Numbered from the stretch's first letter, positions 1 to 9,415 are shown. The stretch is DNA of 36,706 nucleotides from Mojavia pulchra JT2-VF2 (GCA_019359325.1 JAHHHN010000046.1:1-36706), one strand, 5' to 3'. Numbers and translations: made by a program. The notes: generated from the letters alone by a model not told the origin.

Positions 1-51
1 TGCCAGTTCTTGTAAGCAGGCTTTGATACGTTCTTGTTTCTCTTGGCTCAT
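1..51 (-). CDS. N-terminus of a probable ISKra4-like transposase, cut by the window edge
   Basis: Seventeen codons from an ATG at 51-49 run off the left edge, reading MSQEKQERIKACLQELA. The charged 'ERIKACLQEL' opening resembles the start of ISKra4-type transposases that I recall from Nostoc, but so short a piece cannot prove the family. No Shine-Dalgarno is visible; a HIP1 octamer sits just upstream at 57-64. If it is a transposase, the end of the insertion sequence should lie in the first few hundred bases to the right, but I could not identify a terminal repeat there. It could also be any small cytoplasmic protein. Confidence 0.45.
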   Translation of the reverse strand, partial: MSQEKQERIKACLQELA

Positions 52-556
52 AGTCAGCGATCGCACAGCGTTATTTCCTTCTACATTTTCTCAGAAATGG
101 TAAATCTTCCAAAACTGGATGCTCCCCCCACTTTTGCGTTCTTCTTTGCGTGAGAAAAAATTATTTATACAGCAAATCCACTATCTTAAAATAACTCTAA
201 CTGCGATCGCACTTAATAGTTTTGACACTTATAATAATAAAGTTTTATCCCGCATCCGAACAATAAACGGCGATCGCTGTTAATAATTACATCTGTCCTA
301 TGGTAGATATAATCACTTCAATTAATAACATTTCAATAGTCCTGTAAAATGCTCACTGGTAGCGGAAATAAAAAACTTCAACAGTCAAAAAATAAGCAAG
401 AAATTGAGGCAGTTCTAAAATTTCTAACTATTAGTTGAAACAAGAGCATAGTGATTTCCGCCTTTAGTTATGTATAGCTTCTGAAGAGAATTGTTATATT
501 AGTAACTAATAAAAAGGATTGATGATCCTTTAGTTTTGTTTACGGAGATAAATATC
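52..556. other. Gene-free divergent intergenic region with three HIP1 sites
   Basis: About 500 bases separate the left-edge gene (minus) from the glycine-zipper gene (plus). The stretch is AT-rich and has HIP1 octamers at 57-64, 203-210 and 270-277. I see no open frame of useful length, no RNA gene and no convincing promoter boxes. It must hold the promoters of both flanking genes and possibly one end of an insertion sequence. Confidence 0.5.
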
Positions 557-1561
557 ATGGTTGATAGTAGTCAGACATTTGATGATAAGCAAGACAAATC
601 TATTACCCCTGTAGTTCAGGCTCAGTCTAGTGATCATGCAATCACGTCTGAGCAACATGATGAAAATACAGAGCAGCAATCTGGTGGACATCCCATTGGC
701 ACAGCGATTGGTGCTGCTGGGGGTGCAGTCACTGGTGCAGCTATTGGTCGATTAGTAGGTGGACGACTAGGTGCAGCACTAGGGGCTGTAGGCGGTGCAG
801 TCGCTGGTGCCGCTGTTGGTCGAGATATAGCTGAGAATATTAATGAGACTGTAGAAGAGGTAGCACATAACGTTAAGGACGCAGCCGAAGGTGTTGCACA
901 TTCCCTCAAGGACGCTGTTGAAGATATCAAGCCTTCTGTCAAAGCTACCGTAGAGTCTGTGAAAGACAAAGTTGACGAAGCTAACATTCAAGGCATCTCT
1001 GAGTCTGTCAAGAGTAAAATTGACGAGGCCGATGTCAGTGGTCTGTCTCAATCCGTTCAGCATAAGATTGATGAAACTGACACCCAAGGCATCTCTCAGT
1101 CTATCCAACATAAGATTGATGAGGCTAATGTCAAAGGAATTTCTGAGTCTGTAAAGGGCAAAGTCGAGGAAGCTAATATCAGAGGAATCTCTGAGTCTGT
1201 AAAGGGTAAAGTCGAGGAAGCTAATGTCAGAGGAATTTCTGAGTCTGTAAAGGGCAAAGTCGAAGAGGCTAATGTCAGAGGAATTTCTGAGTCTGTAAAG
1301 GGCAAAGTCGAGGAAGCTAATGTCAGAGGAATTTCTGAGTCTGTAAAGGGCAAAGTCGAGGAAGCTAATATCAGAGGAATTTCTGAGTCTGTAAAGGGCA
1401 AAGTCGAAGAGGCTAATGTCAAAGGTGTCTCAGAATCCGCTCAACACAAGATTGACGAAACTGGCACTAGAGACGTATCTGACACAGCTAAGGTTGTAAT
1501 TCAACATAGCAAATCAGACGAACTATCTACTCCACCCGAAGATGTGAAAGGCTCTATTTAG
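557..1561 (+). CDS. Glycine-zipper protein with a 16-residue amphipathic repeat
   Basis: A 334-residue protein of unknown function. Residues 1-45 are polar and acidic. About 50-95 is a dense glycine zipper (GAAGGAVTGAAIG, GAALGAVGGAVAGAAVG), the kind of segment that packs into membranes or oligomers. From about residue 146 to 321 there are eleven copies of a 16-residue unit, consensus GISESVKGKVEEANVR, alternating Lys and Glu on what should be a long amphipathic helix, reminiscent of LEA-type or apolipoprotein-like stress proteins. There is no signal peptide. The start is the ATG at 557 because ACGGAG lies 9 bases before it; a TTG at 536 would add seven residues but has no such site. The gene meets the kinase on the other strand tail to tail, with overlapping stop codons. 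A membrane or stress-protective role is inference only. Confidence 0.85.
   Translation: MVDSSQTFDDKQDKSITPVVQAQSSDHAITSEQHDENTEQQSGGHPIGTAIGAAGGAVTGAAIGRLVGGRLGAALGAVGGAVAGAAVGRDIAENINETVEEVAHNVKDAAEGVAHSLKDAVEDIKPSVKATVESVKDKVDEANIQGISESVKSKIDEADVSGLSQSVQHKIDETDTQGISQSIQHKIDEANVKGISESVKGKVEEANIRGISESVKGKVEEANVRGISESVKGKVEEANVRGISESVKGKVEEANVRGISESVKGKVEEANIRGISESVKGKVEEANVKGVSESAQHKIDETGTRDVSDTAKVVIQHSKSDELSTPPEDVKGSI
992..1519 (+). repeat. Eleven in-frame 48-bp tandem repeats inside the glycine-zipper gene
   Basis: Units begin every 48 bases at 992, 1040, 1088 and so on to 1472. The six units from 1136 to 1423 are nearly identical at DNA level, including synonymous positions, whereas the first three and last two are diverged. 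This is the pattern of a recent expansion from the middle of an old array. The period is a multiple of three, so copy-number change keeps the frame. Confidence 0.9.
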
Positions 1562-4500
1562 ACTACTCTGTTGTCACTCCTTCCAACCAGGGTTGCAATT
1601 GCCATAACTAATTCCTCTGGTTCGATGGGTTTGGAAAGATGCTTTTGAAACCCTGATTCAAGGGCTTGCTGCTGGTTGCTTTCTCCTGCATAGGCAGTTA
1701 AGGCGATCGCCGGAATCTGTTTGTTTTGCATTTTAAGCAATGCTTTCACCTGTTGCATCAGCATATAGCCATCTGTCTGTGGCATCCCAATATCACTGAG
1801 TAAAACATCTGGTTTTGACTCTGCCAATACTTGCAATGCTTGCGTTGCTGATGCTACAGCAGTCACGCTTGCGCCAGCTTCCTCTAGGAGGAATGTGTGT
1901 AAGTCACGGGTATCTGCGTCATCGTCCACAACTAAAATTTGGATGCCTGTAAGGATTGAAGCCATAGGAGAAGTATTTACGGCAGTAATGTTTACCTGTT
2001 TTGTTGGCGTTAAGTCTTTCTTAATTAACGGTAGCCTGACTGTAAAAATAGCTCCTTGCCCTTCACCTAAACTTTCTGCCCCAGCCGTTCCGCCATGTAA
2101 TTCTATGAGATGGCGGACAATTGCTAACCCTAACCCCAAGCCGCCAAACTTTCGAGTTGTTGTGCTATCAGCCTGACGAAAATATTCAAACACATAAGGA
2201 AGGAAGTCTGGGTTAATTCCCTTGCCTGTGTCGCTGACGGTAATCTGAGCTTGAGTGTCAATACGCTCCAGTTGAATTTCAATTTTTCCACCTTCAGGAG
2301 TGAATTTAACGGCATTCGATAATAAATTCCAGATTACTTGTTGTAAACGACCGGAATCACCCAAAACTCTGCCTAGAGAATTGTCCAGTATCGTTTGAAT
2401 TTGAATATCTTTAGCTTCTGCTGCTAAACGCACTGTCTCCAATGCCGCCTCAATCACGGGTGCTAAGTTGACAGGAGCCATGTTGAGGTTGAGTTTGCCT
2501 TGTAAAATCCGAGAGACATCCAGCAAATCTTCAATGAGTTGAGCTTGTAATTTAGCATTACGCTCAATCGTAGTAATAGCTTTCTTAAGTCCGGCTGAGT
2601 CGAACTCACGGGTCTGCAAGAGTTTCGTCCAACCGATAATCGGATTGAGAGGCGATCGCAACTCATGGGACAGCACCGCCAAAAATTCGTCTTTGATGCG
2701 GTTGGCTGCCTCGGCTGCTTCCCGTGCAGCTTGTTCTCGTTTCAAAAGCTGTTCTCGCTCGGTTTCGGCTTGTTTGCGAGCAGTGATATTCAGCACAGTG
2801 CCAATAAAGCGAACTGCTGCTCCGGCGGCGTTGAAAAATGCTTTTCCTTGGGCAGCAATCCAGCGCTCAACTCCATCCGTGATTCCGACTGTGCGGTACT
2901 CAATGTTATACTCCCCACCACTAGCAGGATTGAGGGCAGATTGCACGACTTGATCGGTGCGATCGCGATCGTCTGGGTGCAAGCCAGCAAGAAAAATATC
3001 GTAAGTCACTACTGCATCGGTTGGTATACCGAACATCGCTTTACAGCATTCGTCCCATCTGAGTTCGCCAGTGATTGGGTTAAAATCCCACGTTCCTAGT
3101 TCTGCGGATTCTAGTGCTAATCGCAAGCGCTCCTCAGCTTCACGTAGGGCGGTCTGTGTCTGTTTATGTTCGGTGATGTCTGCAAGTGCTCCAGGAAAAG
3201 CAACAGGTTTGCCAGCGCTGTCATACTCAACAATACCCCGTGCGGCGACCCAGCGCTCCTCACCAGTGGCAGTATGAATACGGTACTCAGCAATATACTC
3301 TTCGCCTGTTTCGATCGCCCGGTTAATTGCTGCTAAAACTTGTGACTGGTCTTCTTTGTGGATGGCATTGACAAACATCTGGAGGGGCAATCCTTTTGCT
3401 GCATCCACTGGGTCAACTGCGAACAGGCGGGACAAGGCAGCATCTGTAATGAGGCAATCTTCAGAAATTTTCCACCTCCAAGTGTAAACTGCTCCAGCTG
3501 CTAAAGCTGACTTTAATTGCACATGGGCTTCTCGTAGAGCTTCTTCTGCTATTTTGCGATCGTTAATGTCTGTAACAAAAACACTTACACCTTCAGCAAA
3601 GGGATAGACACGATTTTCAAACCAGCGCTGCCAAGGGGGATAAAAGTATTCAAACCGAACGACGGTTTGTTGTGCCATCGCACGATGAACCTGTGTATAA
3701 AACTCGCTGCCGACCACATCTGGAAACATTTCCCAAATGTTTTTACCTAGTAACTCTTCTTTTGATTTGCCAACAACTTCTGCTACCCGGTCATTAACAA
3801 AGATGTAACTACACTCTTGATCCAACACAAAGAACTGGTCTTGAATACCAGCTAGGACTGTCTCTAGGTGTGCTTTTGCGACCTCAGCCTCAATCCGTAG
3901 CCCTTGCTCTCGTTGCATTGCCTCTTGGCGCAGACGAGCCATTTTTAAGGCTGCCTCTACCCGCGCCAACAATTCACGGGCAGAGAACGGTTTAATTAGG
4001 TAATCATCAGCGCCTGCTTCTAACGCTTCCACCCGTGCTTCTTCCCCGGCGCGTGCCGACAGCAGAATAATGGGAACTTTTCTCGTCTGCGGATCAGCCC
4101 GTAGTTCTTGCAGCAGTCCAAAGCCATCTAATCCAGGCATCATCACATCTGTCAGTACCAAATCTGGAATACGCCCACGTGCAGAAGACAAAGCAGCTAA
4201 ACCGTCCGGTACTGCTTCCACCTCATACTGCTGACTTAACAACCGCTTGACATAATCGCGCATATCAGCATTGTCATCAGCCAAGAGGATATTGGGGATT
4301 GGGGATTGGGTATTGGGGATTGGGTATTGGAGATTAGGGAAGTTTTTCTCCCCTGCTTCCTGCTCCCTGCTCCCCTGCTTTTTCCCAGTCCCTTGTCCCC
4401 AGTCCCCAGTCCCTTCCTCCGGTAGCCAACGCAGAGCTTCTTCTAAATAGGGAGACGCGCCTAATGCGGTTGAAGCTAAAGTCCGACTAGCAGTGATCCG

Positions 4501-6246
4501 CTCTTGAGGCAAATGAGCAGATCCGGTCGGAATTGACACGGTAAAGCAACTACCCTCTCCTAAAACACTTGTCACTTCCACTGTTCCGCCATGCATTCGC
4601 ACCAATTCTTGCACTAGTGACAAGCCAATTCCTGACCCTTCAAAACTGCGCCCTTGCGCTCCTTTGACGCGGTGGAATCGTTCAAACAGGTAGGGGATTT
4701 CTGTAGATGGGATACCGATTCCTGTATCTTCTACTGCGAACTCAACACGATCATTTGACCACTGCAAGCTGACGGCGATTTTTCCGGCAAATGTGAACTT
4801 GAATGCATTAGAAAGCAGATTCAGGACAATCTTTTCCCACATCTCCCGATCCACATACACTGGTGCTGGCAGGGGAGGACAATTGACTGATAACTGCATT
4901 CCTGCCTGCTCCACGGCTGAACGAAATACACTGGCTAGTTCGGCGGTAAAACTAGCAAGGTCAGTGGGTTCGTATGAGGCTTGAACCCTCCCGGCTTCTA
5001 TACGCGAGAAATCTAGCAGGGTGTTGACTAATTTCAGCAGCCGCAGTCCGTTGCGTTGTACCATTTCTAACTGCTCTCGTTCGTTGGGTGGAAGCAGGAT
5101 GGCACAATTGGTTAAGGTTTCCTCTAGAGGCCCCAACATCAGGGTGAGTGGGGTACGAAACTCGTGGCTGACGTTGCTGAAAAAAACAGTTTTAGCGCGA
5201 TCAAGTTCTGCCAAAGCTTCGGCGCGTTTGCGTTCTTCTTCATAAGCCTGAGCATTGGCGATGCTGGCTGCGATTTGAGCCGCAACCAAATCGATGAATC
5301 CCTTATAATTATCGTCGAAGAGCCTAAACGGGTTTAAACCAGCAATTAGTATACCAGCTTTTCCTGTCTGCCCGGATGGTGCGATCGGCACAGCAACTGC
5401 TTGATGGGGCGATCGCTGCCAAGCACCCGTCGGCAGTCCGCTAAAGGACGTTTCCAAATCGGAAAACACGGTTACTTGATGCGTTTTGATGACTTCCGCA
5501 AAGGGCCAAATTGCATCAGAATCAAGAGCGACTGTTTCCGGGACTGCTACGTGGTTGCGATCGATACCGCATGTTCCTGCCAGAAAAACCTGCTGCTGAT
5601 CTGGATCGACCAGATAAATCATCGCAAAGGGTAGGTCGTAAGGGTTGGTTTCCAAACAACGCACACTCAGCGTACAGGCTTCATTAAATGTGCGTGCGTC
5701 TGCCGTCCTGGCCGCCAGTTCCCGCAACAGTGCCAATTGGCGTTCGCCGATGATGCGCTGGGTGTCGTCTGTATTAGCACAGATGATGCCACCTGTATCA
5801 CCCTGGTCATTAGGAACCGGGCTATAGGAAAATGTGTAATAGGTTTCCTCCGGATAGTCGTTGCGCTCCATGATCAGCAGCAGCGCTTCGTCGTAAGTGC
5901 CCTCATTCTTCAGCATCGCTGATTCTGCCCGCGGCCCAACCTGATCCCATATCTCCCGCCACACGTAGGAAGCTGGCTGCCCAAGTGCTTGTGGATGTTT
6001 GCCGCCAATAATTGCTTGATAAGCGTCATTGTAGAGGTTAATAAGTTCCTCACCCCACCAAACAAACATCGGTTGACGGGAGGTCAGCATAATCCGCACA
6101 GCAGTTTTCAAGCTCTGCGGCCACAGCTGTGTTGGGCCAAGCGACGTTGTTGACCAATCCAGCTCGTGCATCCGCGCACCCATTTCGCCCCCACCCAGAA
6201 GAAAGCTTACGTCGGCGTTGCTTACTGACGTTGACTCGTTCTTCAT
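1558..6246 (-). CDS. Giant hybrid sensor histidine kinase with two kinase cores and two receivers
   Basis: A 1562-residue soluble phosphorelay protein. In order: an N-terminal PAS-like sensor (about 20-160), a GAF domain (about 170-330), HisKA with H361 in 'SHEFRTP', HATPase with 'NLLSNAFKF' and 'DTGIGIP', a receiver with phospho-acceptor D700 in 'LTDVMMPG', three PAS/PAC modules (about 800-1170), a second HisKA with H1194 in 'SHELRSP', a second HATPase ('DTGKGI', 'GLGLGLAIV'), and a terminal receiver with D1485 in 'LSDIGMP'. No membrane segments are seen. The start is the ATG at 6246, preceded by GAGAGGA; an in-frame ATG at 6267 has no ribosome site. Residues about 611-652, between the first ATPase and receiver, are translated STRR repeat DNA. 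The signal and output are unknown; none of the domains binds DNA, so output is probably by phosphotransfer. Confidence 0.93.
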   Translation of the reverse strand: MKNESTSVSNADVSFLLGGGEMGARMHELDWSTTSLGPTQLWPQSLKTAVRIMLTSRQPMFVWWGEELINLYNDAYQAIIGGKHPQALGQPASYVWREIWDQVGPRAESAMLKNEGTYDEALLLIMERNDYPEETYYTFSYSPVPNDQGDTGGIICANTDDTQRIIGERQLALLRELAARTADARTFNEACTLSVRCLETNPYDLPFAMIYLVDPDQQQVFLAGTCGIDRNHVAVPETVALDSDAIWPFAEVIKTHQVTVFSDLETSFSGLPTGAWQRSPHQAVAVPIAPSGQTGKAGILIAGLNPFRLFDDNYKGFIDLVAAQIAASIANAQAYEEERKRAEALAELDRAKTVFFSNVSHEFRTPLTLMLGPLEETLTNCAILLPPNEREQLEMVQRNGLRLLKLVNTLLDFSRIEAGRVQASYEPTDLASFTAELASVFRSAVEQAGMQLSVNCPPLPAPVYVDREMWEKIVLNLLSNAFKFTFAGKIAVSLQWSNDRVEFAVEDTGIGIPSTEIPYLFERFHRVKGAQGRSFEGSGIGLSLVQELVRMHGGTVEVTSVLGEGSCFTVSIPTGSAHLPQERITASRTLASTALGASPYLEEALRWLPEEGTGDWGQGTGKKQGSREQEAGEKNFPNLQYPIPNTQSPIPNILLADDNADMRDYVKRLLSQQYEVEAVPDGLAALSSARGRIPDLVLTDVMMPGLDGFGLLQELRADPQTRKVPIILLSARAGEEARVEALEAGADDYLIKPFSARELLARVEAALKMARLRQEAMQREQGLRIEAEVAKAHLETVLAGIQDQFFVLDQECSYIFVNDRVAEVVGKSKEELLGKNIWEMFPDVVGSEFYTQVHRAMAQQTVVRFEYFYPPWQRWFENRVYPFAEGVSVFVTDINDRKIAEEALREAHVQLKSALAAGAVYTWRWKISEDCLITDAALSRLFAVDPVDAAKGLPLQMFVNAIHKEDQSQVLAAINRAIETGEEYIAEYRIHTATGEERWVAARGIVEYDSAGKPVAFPGALADITEHKQTQTALREAEERLRLALESAELGTWDFNPITGELRWDECCKAMFGIPTDAVVTYDIFLAGLHPDDRDRTDQVVQSALNPASGGEYNIEYRTVGITDGVERWIAAQGKAFFNAAGAAVRFIGTVLNITARKQAETEREQLLKREQAAREAAEAANRIKDEFLAVLSHELRSPLNPIIGWTKLLQTREFDSAGLKKAITTIERNAKLQAQLIEDLLDVSRILQGKLNLNMAPVNLAPVIEAALETVRLAAEAKDIQIQTILDNSLGRVLGDSGRLQQVIWNLLSNAVKFTPEGGKIEIQLERIDTQAQITVSDTGKGINPDFLPYVFEYFRQADSTTTRKFGGLGLGLAIVRHLIELHGGTAGAESLGEGQGAIFTVRLPLIKKDLTPTKQVNITAVNTSPMASILTGIQILVVDDDADTRDLHTFLLEEAGASVTAVASATQALQVLAESKPDVLLSDIGMPQTDGYMLMQQVKALLKMQNKQIPAIALTAYAGESNQQQALESGFQKHLSKPIEPEELVMAIATLVGRSDNRVV
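4291..4416 (-). repeat. STRR-type repeat block translated inside the kinase
   Basis: On the plus strand this is heptamers of the form ggggatt followed by runs such as tcccctgctccctgctc. On the coding strand it contains the motif gcaggggagcagggagcag and gagaaaaacttccc, both also found in the intergenic block at 33581-33688. It encodes a low-complexity linker rich in Gly, Gln, Pro and Asn just before the receiver domain. Confidence 0.85.
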
Positions 6247-6579
6247 TGGTTCCTCTCGATTGGTCATGGGCCTGTTACAAAGCTGAAACTATGGAGATCT
6301 GCTGATTGGAATCCTTTCCAGATTGTGTCACTTCCGCTTTTAAGGAGTTTTTTGGCAATTTTCGCGGGCAGATTGCAACCATCTTTATCTTGGCAAATTA
6401 CTGTTTTAGTGATTTTTTTGTCTCAGCGAAGTATATCTCATTTTCTCAATTAACCAATGGCAGGCAAGGTTTTTAGGTAGCATTGGCTTAATCTCTCGCA
6501 ACTAGCTTTGCTAGATGGAACTACGCGATTGCGCGAAGCGCAGCGCCAGAGGCGATCGCAAGGTAAGCCAGGTAAAATT
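6247..6579. other. Upstream region of the large kinase, no gene seen
   Basis: About 330 bases between the kinase start and the end of the decarboxylase-like gene, both on the minus strand. It holds a small hairpin sequence (CTAGC-ttt-GCTAG near 6502), a GC-rich stretch near 6525-6560 (gcgcgaagcgcagcgcc) of the kind dispersed in Nostoc genomes, and a HIP1 octamer near 6552. I see no open frame and no clear terminator. Confidence 0.5.
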
Positions 6580-7230
6580 TTAACCATAACTAACTTCTAC
6601 TTTCCTTTGTCCCACGACTTCTGGCGCACCAATTTCTACACTCATCTGCTCATAGCGCGCAGTTAAAAATGGCTGACCTAAACCCATCCCAAAAAACGGA
6701 CTTTCGGCGGGGACTTCTAACTGTGAACCAATTAAACCTAAGCGAGATTCAAATTGTGCCGGAAATATCAGTAAATCAGCACCCATTGCACTGAAACTAG
6801 ATGCGCCTAACCATTGTCGCCACGCTAAAGTTTGTTGGTTGTAATTGAGAGTACACAACTTCCGGTTTCCCTGGCTAACAGTAACACGCTCTCCCTTTTC
6901 CCAGTTAAAATCAGCTAGTTCTTTTGGTAGTCCCCAAATTTCTCGACCACCAGCCACCGAATTAACATCATCTACGTAAATATGGGAAACCCAACCACCG
7001 ATTTTTCCTCGATAGCCCACGATGGCAGGGGCAACAATTAACTCGCTGTACTCCAGCATTGAGCCTGAGCCGTAATAGGATAAGTACACACTAGCTACAG
7101 TTTTACCAGGCCATACAGAGATAATGTCTAACTCTGAAGGAACCAAGGAACGCACTTGGTCAATATTTACCAAATGGAGAGTTTGGATAGCGTAGCCTTG
7201 CAGTGTCCAAGGTGCTTGTGGATATGGCAT
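6580..7230 (-). CDS. Acetoacetate decarboxylase-like protein
   Basis: A 216-residue protein of the acetoacetate decarboxylase superfamily. The family signature is 'GGREIWGLPKELADF' at about residues 94-108. In Clostridium Adc the equivalent 'YPKK' carries the Schiff-base lysine and a second lysine that lowers its pKa; here the first is kept (K103) but the second is Glu. That suggests imine chemistry may survive with altered properties, or a different substrate, as in many uncharacterised members. There is no signal peptide or membrane helix. The gene stands alone between the kinase and dnaK, separated from dnaK by a terminator, so it has its own promoter. The start is the first ATG; no Shine-Dalgarno is visible. 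True acetoacetate decarboxylase activity should not be assumed. Confidence 0.8.
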   Translation of the reverse strand: MPYPQAPWTLQGYAIQTLHLVNIDQVRSLVPSELDIISVWPGKTVASVYLSYYGSGSMLEYSELIVAPAIVGYRGKIGGWVSHIYVDDVNSVAGGREIWGLPKELADFNWEKGERVTVSQGNRKLCTLNYNQQTLAWRQWLGASSFSAMGADLLIFPAQFESRLGLIGSQLEVPAESPFFGMGLGQPFLTARYEQMSVEIGAPEVVGQRKVEVSYG

Positions 7231-7287
7231 ATATACAATTCAAAATTCAAACTTTAATATTTATTACTACTTAACAAATTAGTAGAT

Positions 7288-7323
7288 AAAAAAAATCCCC
7301 ACCCAGGCTAATGCTTGGATGGG
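7288..7323 (-). terminator. Rho-independent terminator of dnaK
   Basis: Read on the minus strand, an 11-bp stem (arms 7313-7323 and 7298-7308, one A-C mismatch, one G-U pair) with a 4-base loop is followed by GA and a run of eight T (plus-strand A run 7288-7295). It lies just past the dnaK stop and before the start of the decarboxylase-like gene. Confidence 0.85.
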
Positions 7324-7376
7324 TAATTAGGAGCTAAGGATGCGCTAGCATCCTACACCCCAAACCACCATGAGAA

Positions 7377-9290
7377 TTATTTGCTTTCAGTAAAATCAGC
7401 GTCAATTACATCGTCACCGCTGCTGCTAGAAGAGGAAGCCGAACTACCATCCTGAGGGCCAGGGCCGCCAGCGCCAGGAGCAGCACCGCCAGCTTGTTGA
7501 TAGATGTTGCTACCAACAGCGAATAGAGCTTGTTGCAATTCTGGTGTGAGCTTCTTGATTTGCTCATCATCTTCTTTAGCAACTGCTTCGCGCAGTTCTT
7601 TTACCAAACCTTCAACTTTGGTTTTGTCAGCTTCGGGAACTTTGTCGCCTAATTCTTGCAGCTGCTTCTCGGCTTGGTATGCCAAGGAGTCGGCTTGGTT
7701 TTTGCGTTCAATTTTTTCACGACGTTCTTTGTCTGTGTTGGCATTTTGTTCAGCTTCTCTGACCATGCGCTCAACATCAGATTTATCCAAGGTGGAAGCG
7801 CCAGTAATGCTGATGGACTGTTCTTTACCAGTGCCTTTGTCCTTGGCGGTGACATTGAGGATACCGTTGGCGTCGATGTCAAAGGTAACTTCAATTTGGG
7901 GAACGCCACGTGGTGCTGGAGGAATACCATCGAGGCGGAAGGTTCCCAAGCTCTTGTTATCGTTGGCAAATTCCCGCTCACCTTGGAGGACGTGGATTTC
8001 TACGTTGGTTTGACCATCCACAGCGGTGGAGAACACTTCTGATTTCTTGGTAGGAATTGTAGTGTTGCGGGGGATAATTTTGGTCATCACACCGCCTAAA
8101 GTTTCTACACCCAAGGACAATGGTGATACGTCTAACAGCAAGATACCAGTAACATCACCAGCAAGTACACCTGCTTGAATAGCTGCACCAACCGCTACTA
8201 CTTCATCAGGGTTAACAGTTTGGTTAGGTTCTTTACCTAAGGCATTCTTCACCAGTTGTTGTACAGCGGGAATCCGGGTAGAACCACCAACTAGTACAAC
8301 TTCATCAATATCGCCTTTGCTTAACTTGGCATCTCGCAGTGCTGTCTCAACTGGGATGCGGCAACGGTCGATTAAATCAGAGCAGAGTTCTTCAAACTTA
8401 GCGCGAGTTAAGGTCATATCCAGGTGCTTGGGGCCATCCTGGGTAGCGGTAATAAATGGTAAGTTAATTTCCGCTTGGGTAACGCTAGAAAGCTCAATTT
8501 TGGCTTTTTCTGCGGCTTCAGTCAAACGCTGTAAGGCTTGTCTGTCTTTTCTGAGATCAATACCTTCATCTTTTCTGAACTGTTCAGCTAAGAAATCAAC
8601 TATTTTCTTATCGAAGTCATCACCACCAAGGTGGGTATCACCAGATGTGGCTAGTACTTCAAACACGCCATCGCCTACTTCCAGTACGGATACGTCGAAT
8701 GTACCACCACCAAGGTCAAATACAAGGATGGTTTCGTTGCTCTTCTTGTCAAATCCGTAGGCCAGAGAAGCGGCAGTAGGTTCGTTGATAATCCGTAGAA
8801 CTTCGATACCAGCGATTTTACCAGCGTCTTTTGTTGCTTGCCGTTGGGAGTCGTTAAAGTACGCTGGAACGGTGATTACAGCTTGGGTTACGGTTTCACC
8901 AAGGTATTTGCTGGCGTCTTCAACTAATTTGCGGAGAACTTGAGCAGAAATTTCTTCAGGCGCAAATGCCTTATTCAGACCTGGGCATTCTAGCTTAACG
9001 TTGCCATTGCTGCTGAGGACTTTGTAAGAAACTTCTGTAGCTTCGTTACCAACTTCGTCGTAGCGCCGTCCGATGAAGCGTTTCACCGAGTAAAAGGTAT
9101 TTTCGGGGTTCATCACCGCTTGGCGCTTGGCAATTTGACCAACTAAGCGATCGCCATTTTTAGCGAATGCAACCACCGATGGCGTTGTCCGAAATCCTTC
9201 CGCATTAGCAATAACTGTAGGTTTACCACCTTCCATAACTGCTACGCAAGAGTTCGTTGTGCCTAAGTCAATTCCAACTACTTTTGCCAT
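7377..9290 (-). CDS. dnaK: Chaperone DnaK (Hsp70), DnaK2 type
   Basis: A 637-residue Hsp70. The nucleotide-binding domain (about 1-380) shows '[14 protein letters not shown]', '[20 protein letters not shown]', '[13 protein letters not shown]' and '[13 protein letters not shown]'; then come the hydrophobic linker '[14 protein letters not shown]', the substrate-binding beta domain, the helical lid and a Gly/Ser/Ala-rich tail ending '[12 protein letters not shown]'. It folds and refolds proteins in the cytoplasm with DnaJ and GrpE, neither of which is in this window. The Met at 9290 is chosen because '[10 protein letters not shown]' is the conserved N-terminus; a longer reading from 9359 adds 23 residues foreign to the family. 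The sequence most resembles the DnaK2 (main, stress-inducible) paralogue of cyanobacteria, judged from memory. No CIRCE element is seen upstream; an inverted repeat lies at 9349-9370. Confidence 0.97.
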   Translation of the reverse strand: MAKVVGIDLGTTNSCVAVMEGGKPTVIANAEGFRTTPSVVAFAKNGDRLVGQIAKRQAVMNPENTFYSVKRFIGRRYDEVGNEATEVSYKVLSSNGNVKLECPGLNKAFAPEEISAQVLRKLVEDASKYLGETVTQAVITVPAYFNDSQRQATKDAGKIAGIEVLRIINEPTAASLAYGFDKKSNETILVFDLGGGTFDVSVLEVGDGVFEVLATSGDTHLGGDDFDKKIVDFLAEQFRKDEGIDLRKDRQALQRLTEAAEKAKIELSSVTQAEINLPFITATQDGPKHLDMTLTRAKFEELCSDLIDRCRIPVETALRDAKLSKGDIDEVVLVGGSTRIPAVQQLVKNALGKEPNQTVNPDEVVAVGAAIQAGVLAGDVTGILLLDVSPLSLGVETLGGVMTKIIPRNTTIPTKKSEVFSTAVDGQTNVEIHVLQGEREFANDNKSLGTFRLDGIPPAPRGVPQIEVTFDIDANGILNVTAKDKGTGKEQSISITGASTLDKSDVERMVREAEQNANTDKERREKIERKNQADSLAYQAEKQLQELGDKVPEADKTKVEGLVKELREAVAKEDDEQIKKLTPELQQALFAVGSNIYQQAGGAAPGAGGPGPQDGSSASSSSSSGDDVIDADFTESK

Positions 9291-9348
9291 TTTAAGTGCT
9301 GGCTCCGTATAACTACAAATGAATGAATGTGAGTATTTAAGGGCTAAA

Positions 9349-9370
9349 TTTTGAACCAACTGGTTGAAAA
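9349..9370. promoter_or_regulatory. Inverted repeat upstream of dnaK
   Basis: Arms TTTTGAACCA and TGGTTGAAAA around a 2-base centre match at 9 of 10 positions, 59-80 bases before the dnaK ATG. The size and symmetry suit a protein-binding operator. I know of no regulator with this site, so the role is inference. Confidence 0.35.
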
Positions 9371-9415
9371 AGCAGCGAGTTCAGCATCAATACCTTTGGT
9401 TTGGTTTTTCTGGGG

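Noticed and set aside
634-1422. Open frames on the minus strand across the repeat part of the glycine-zipper gene
   Set aside because: They exist because a 48-bp in-frame repeat keeps all frames open or closed together; the products are repetitive Ser/Thr/Leu strings and the plus strand has a ribosome site and domain logic.
992-1519. CRISPR array
   Set aside because: Units are contiguous without spacers and lie in frame inside a protein gene; the 62-bp array at 20511 also has no spacers and no cas genes are present.
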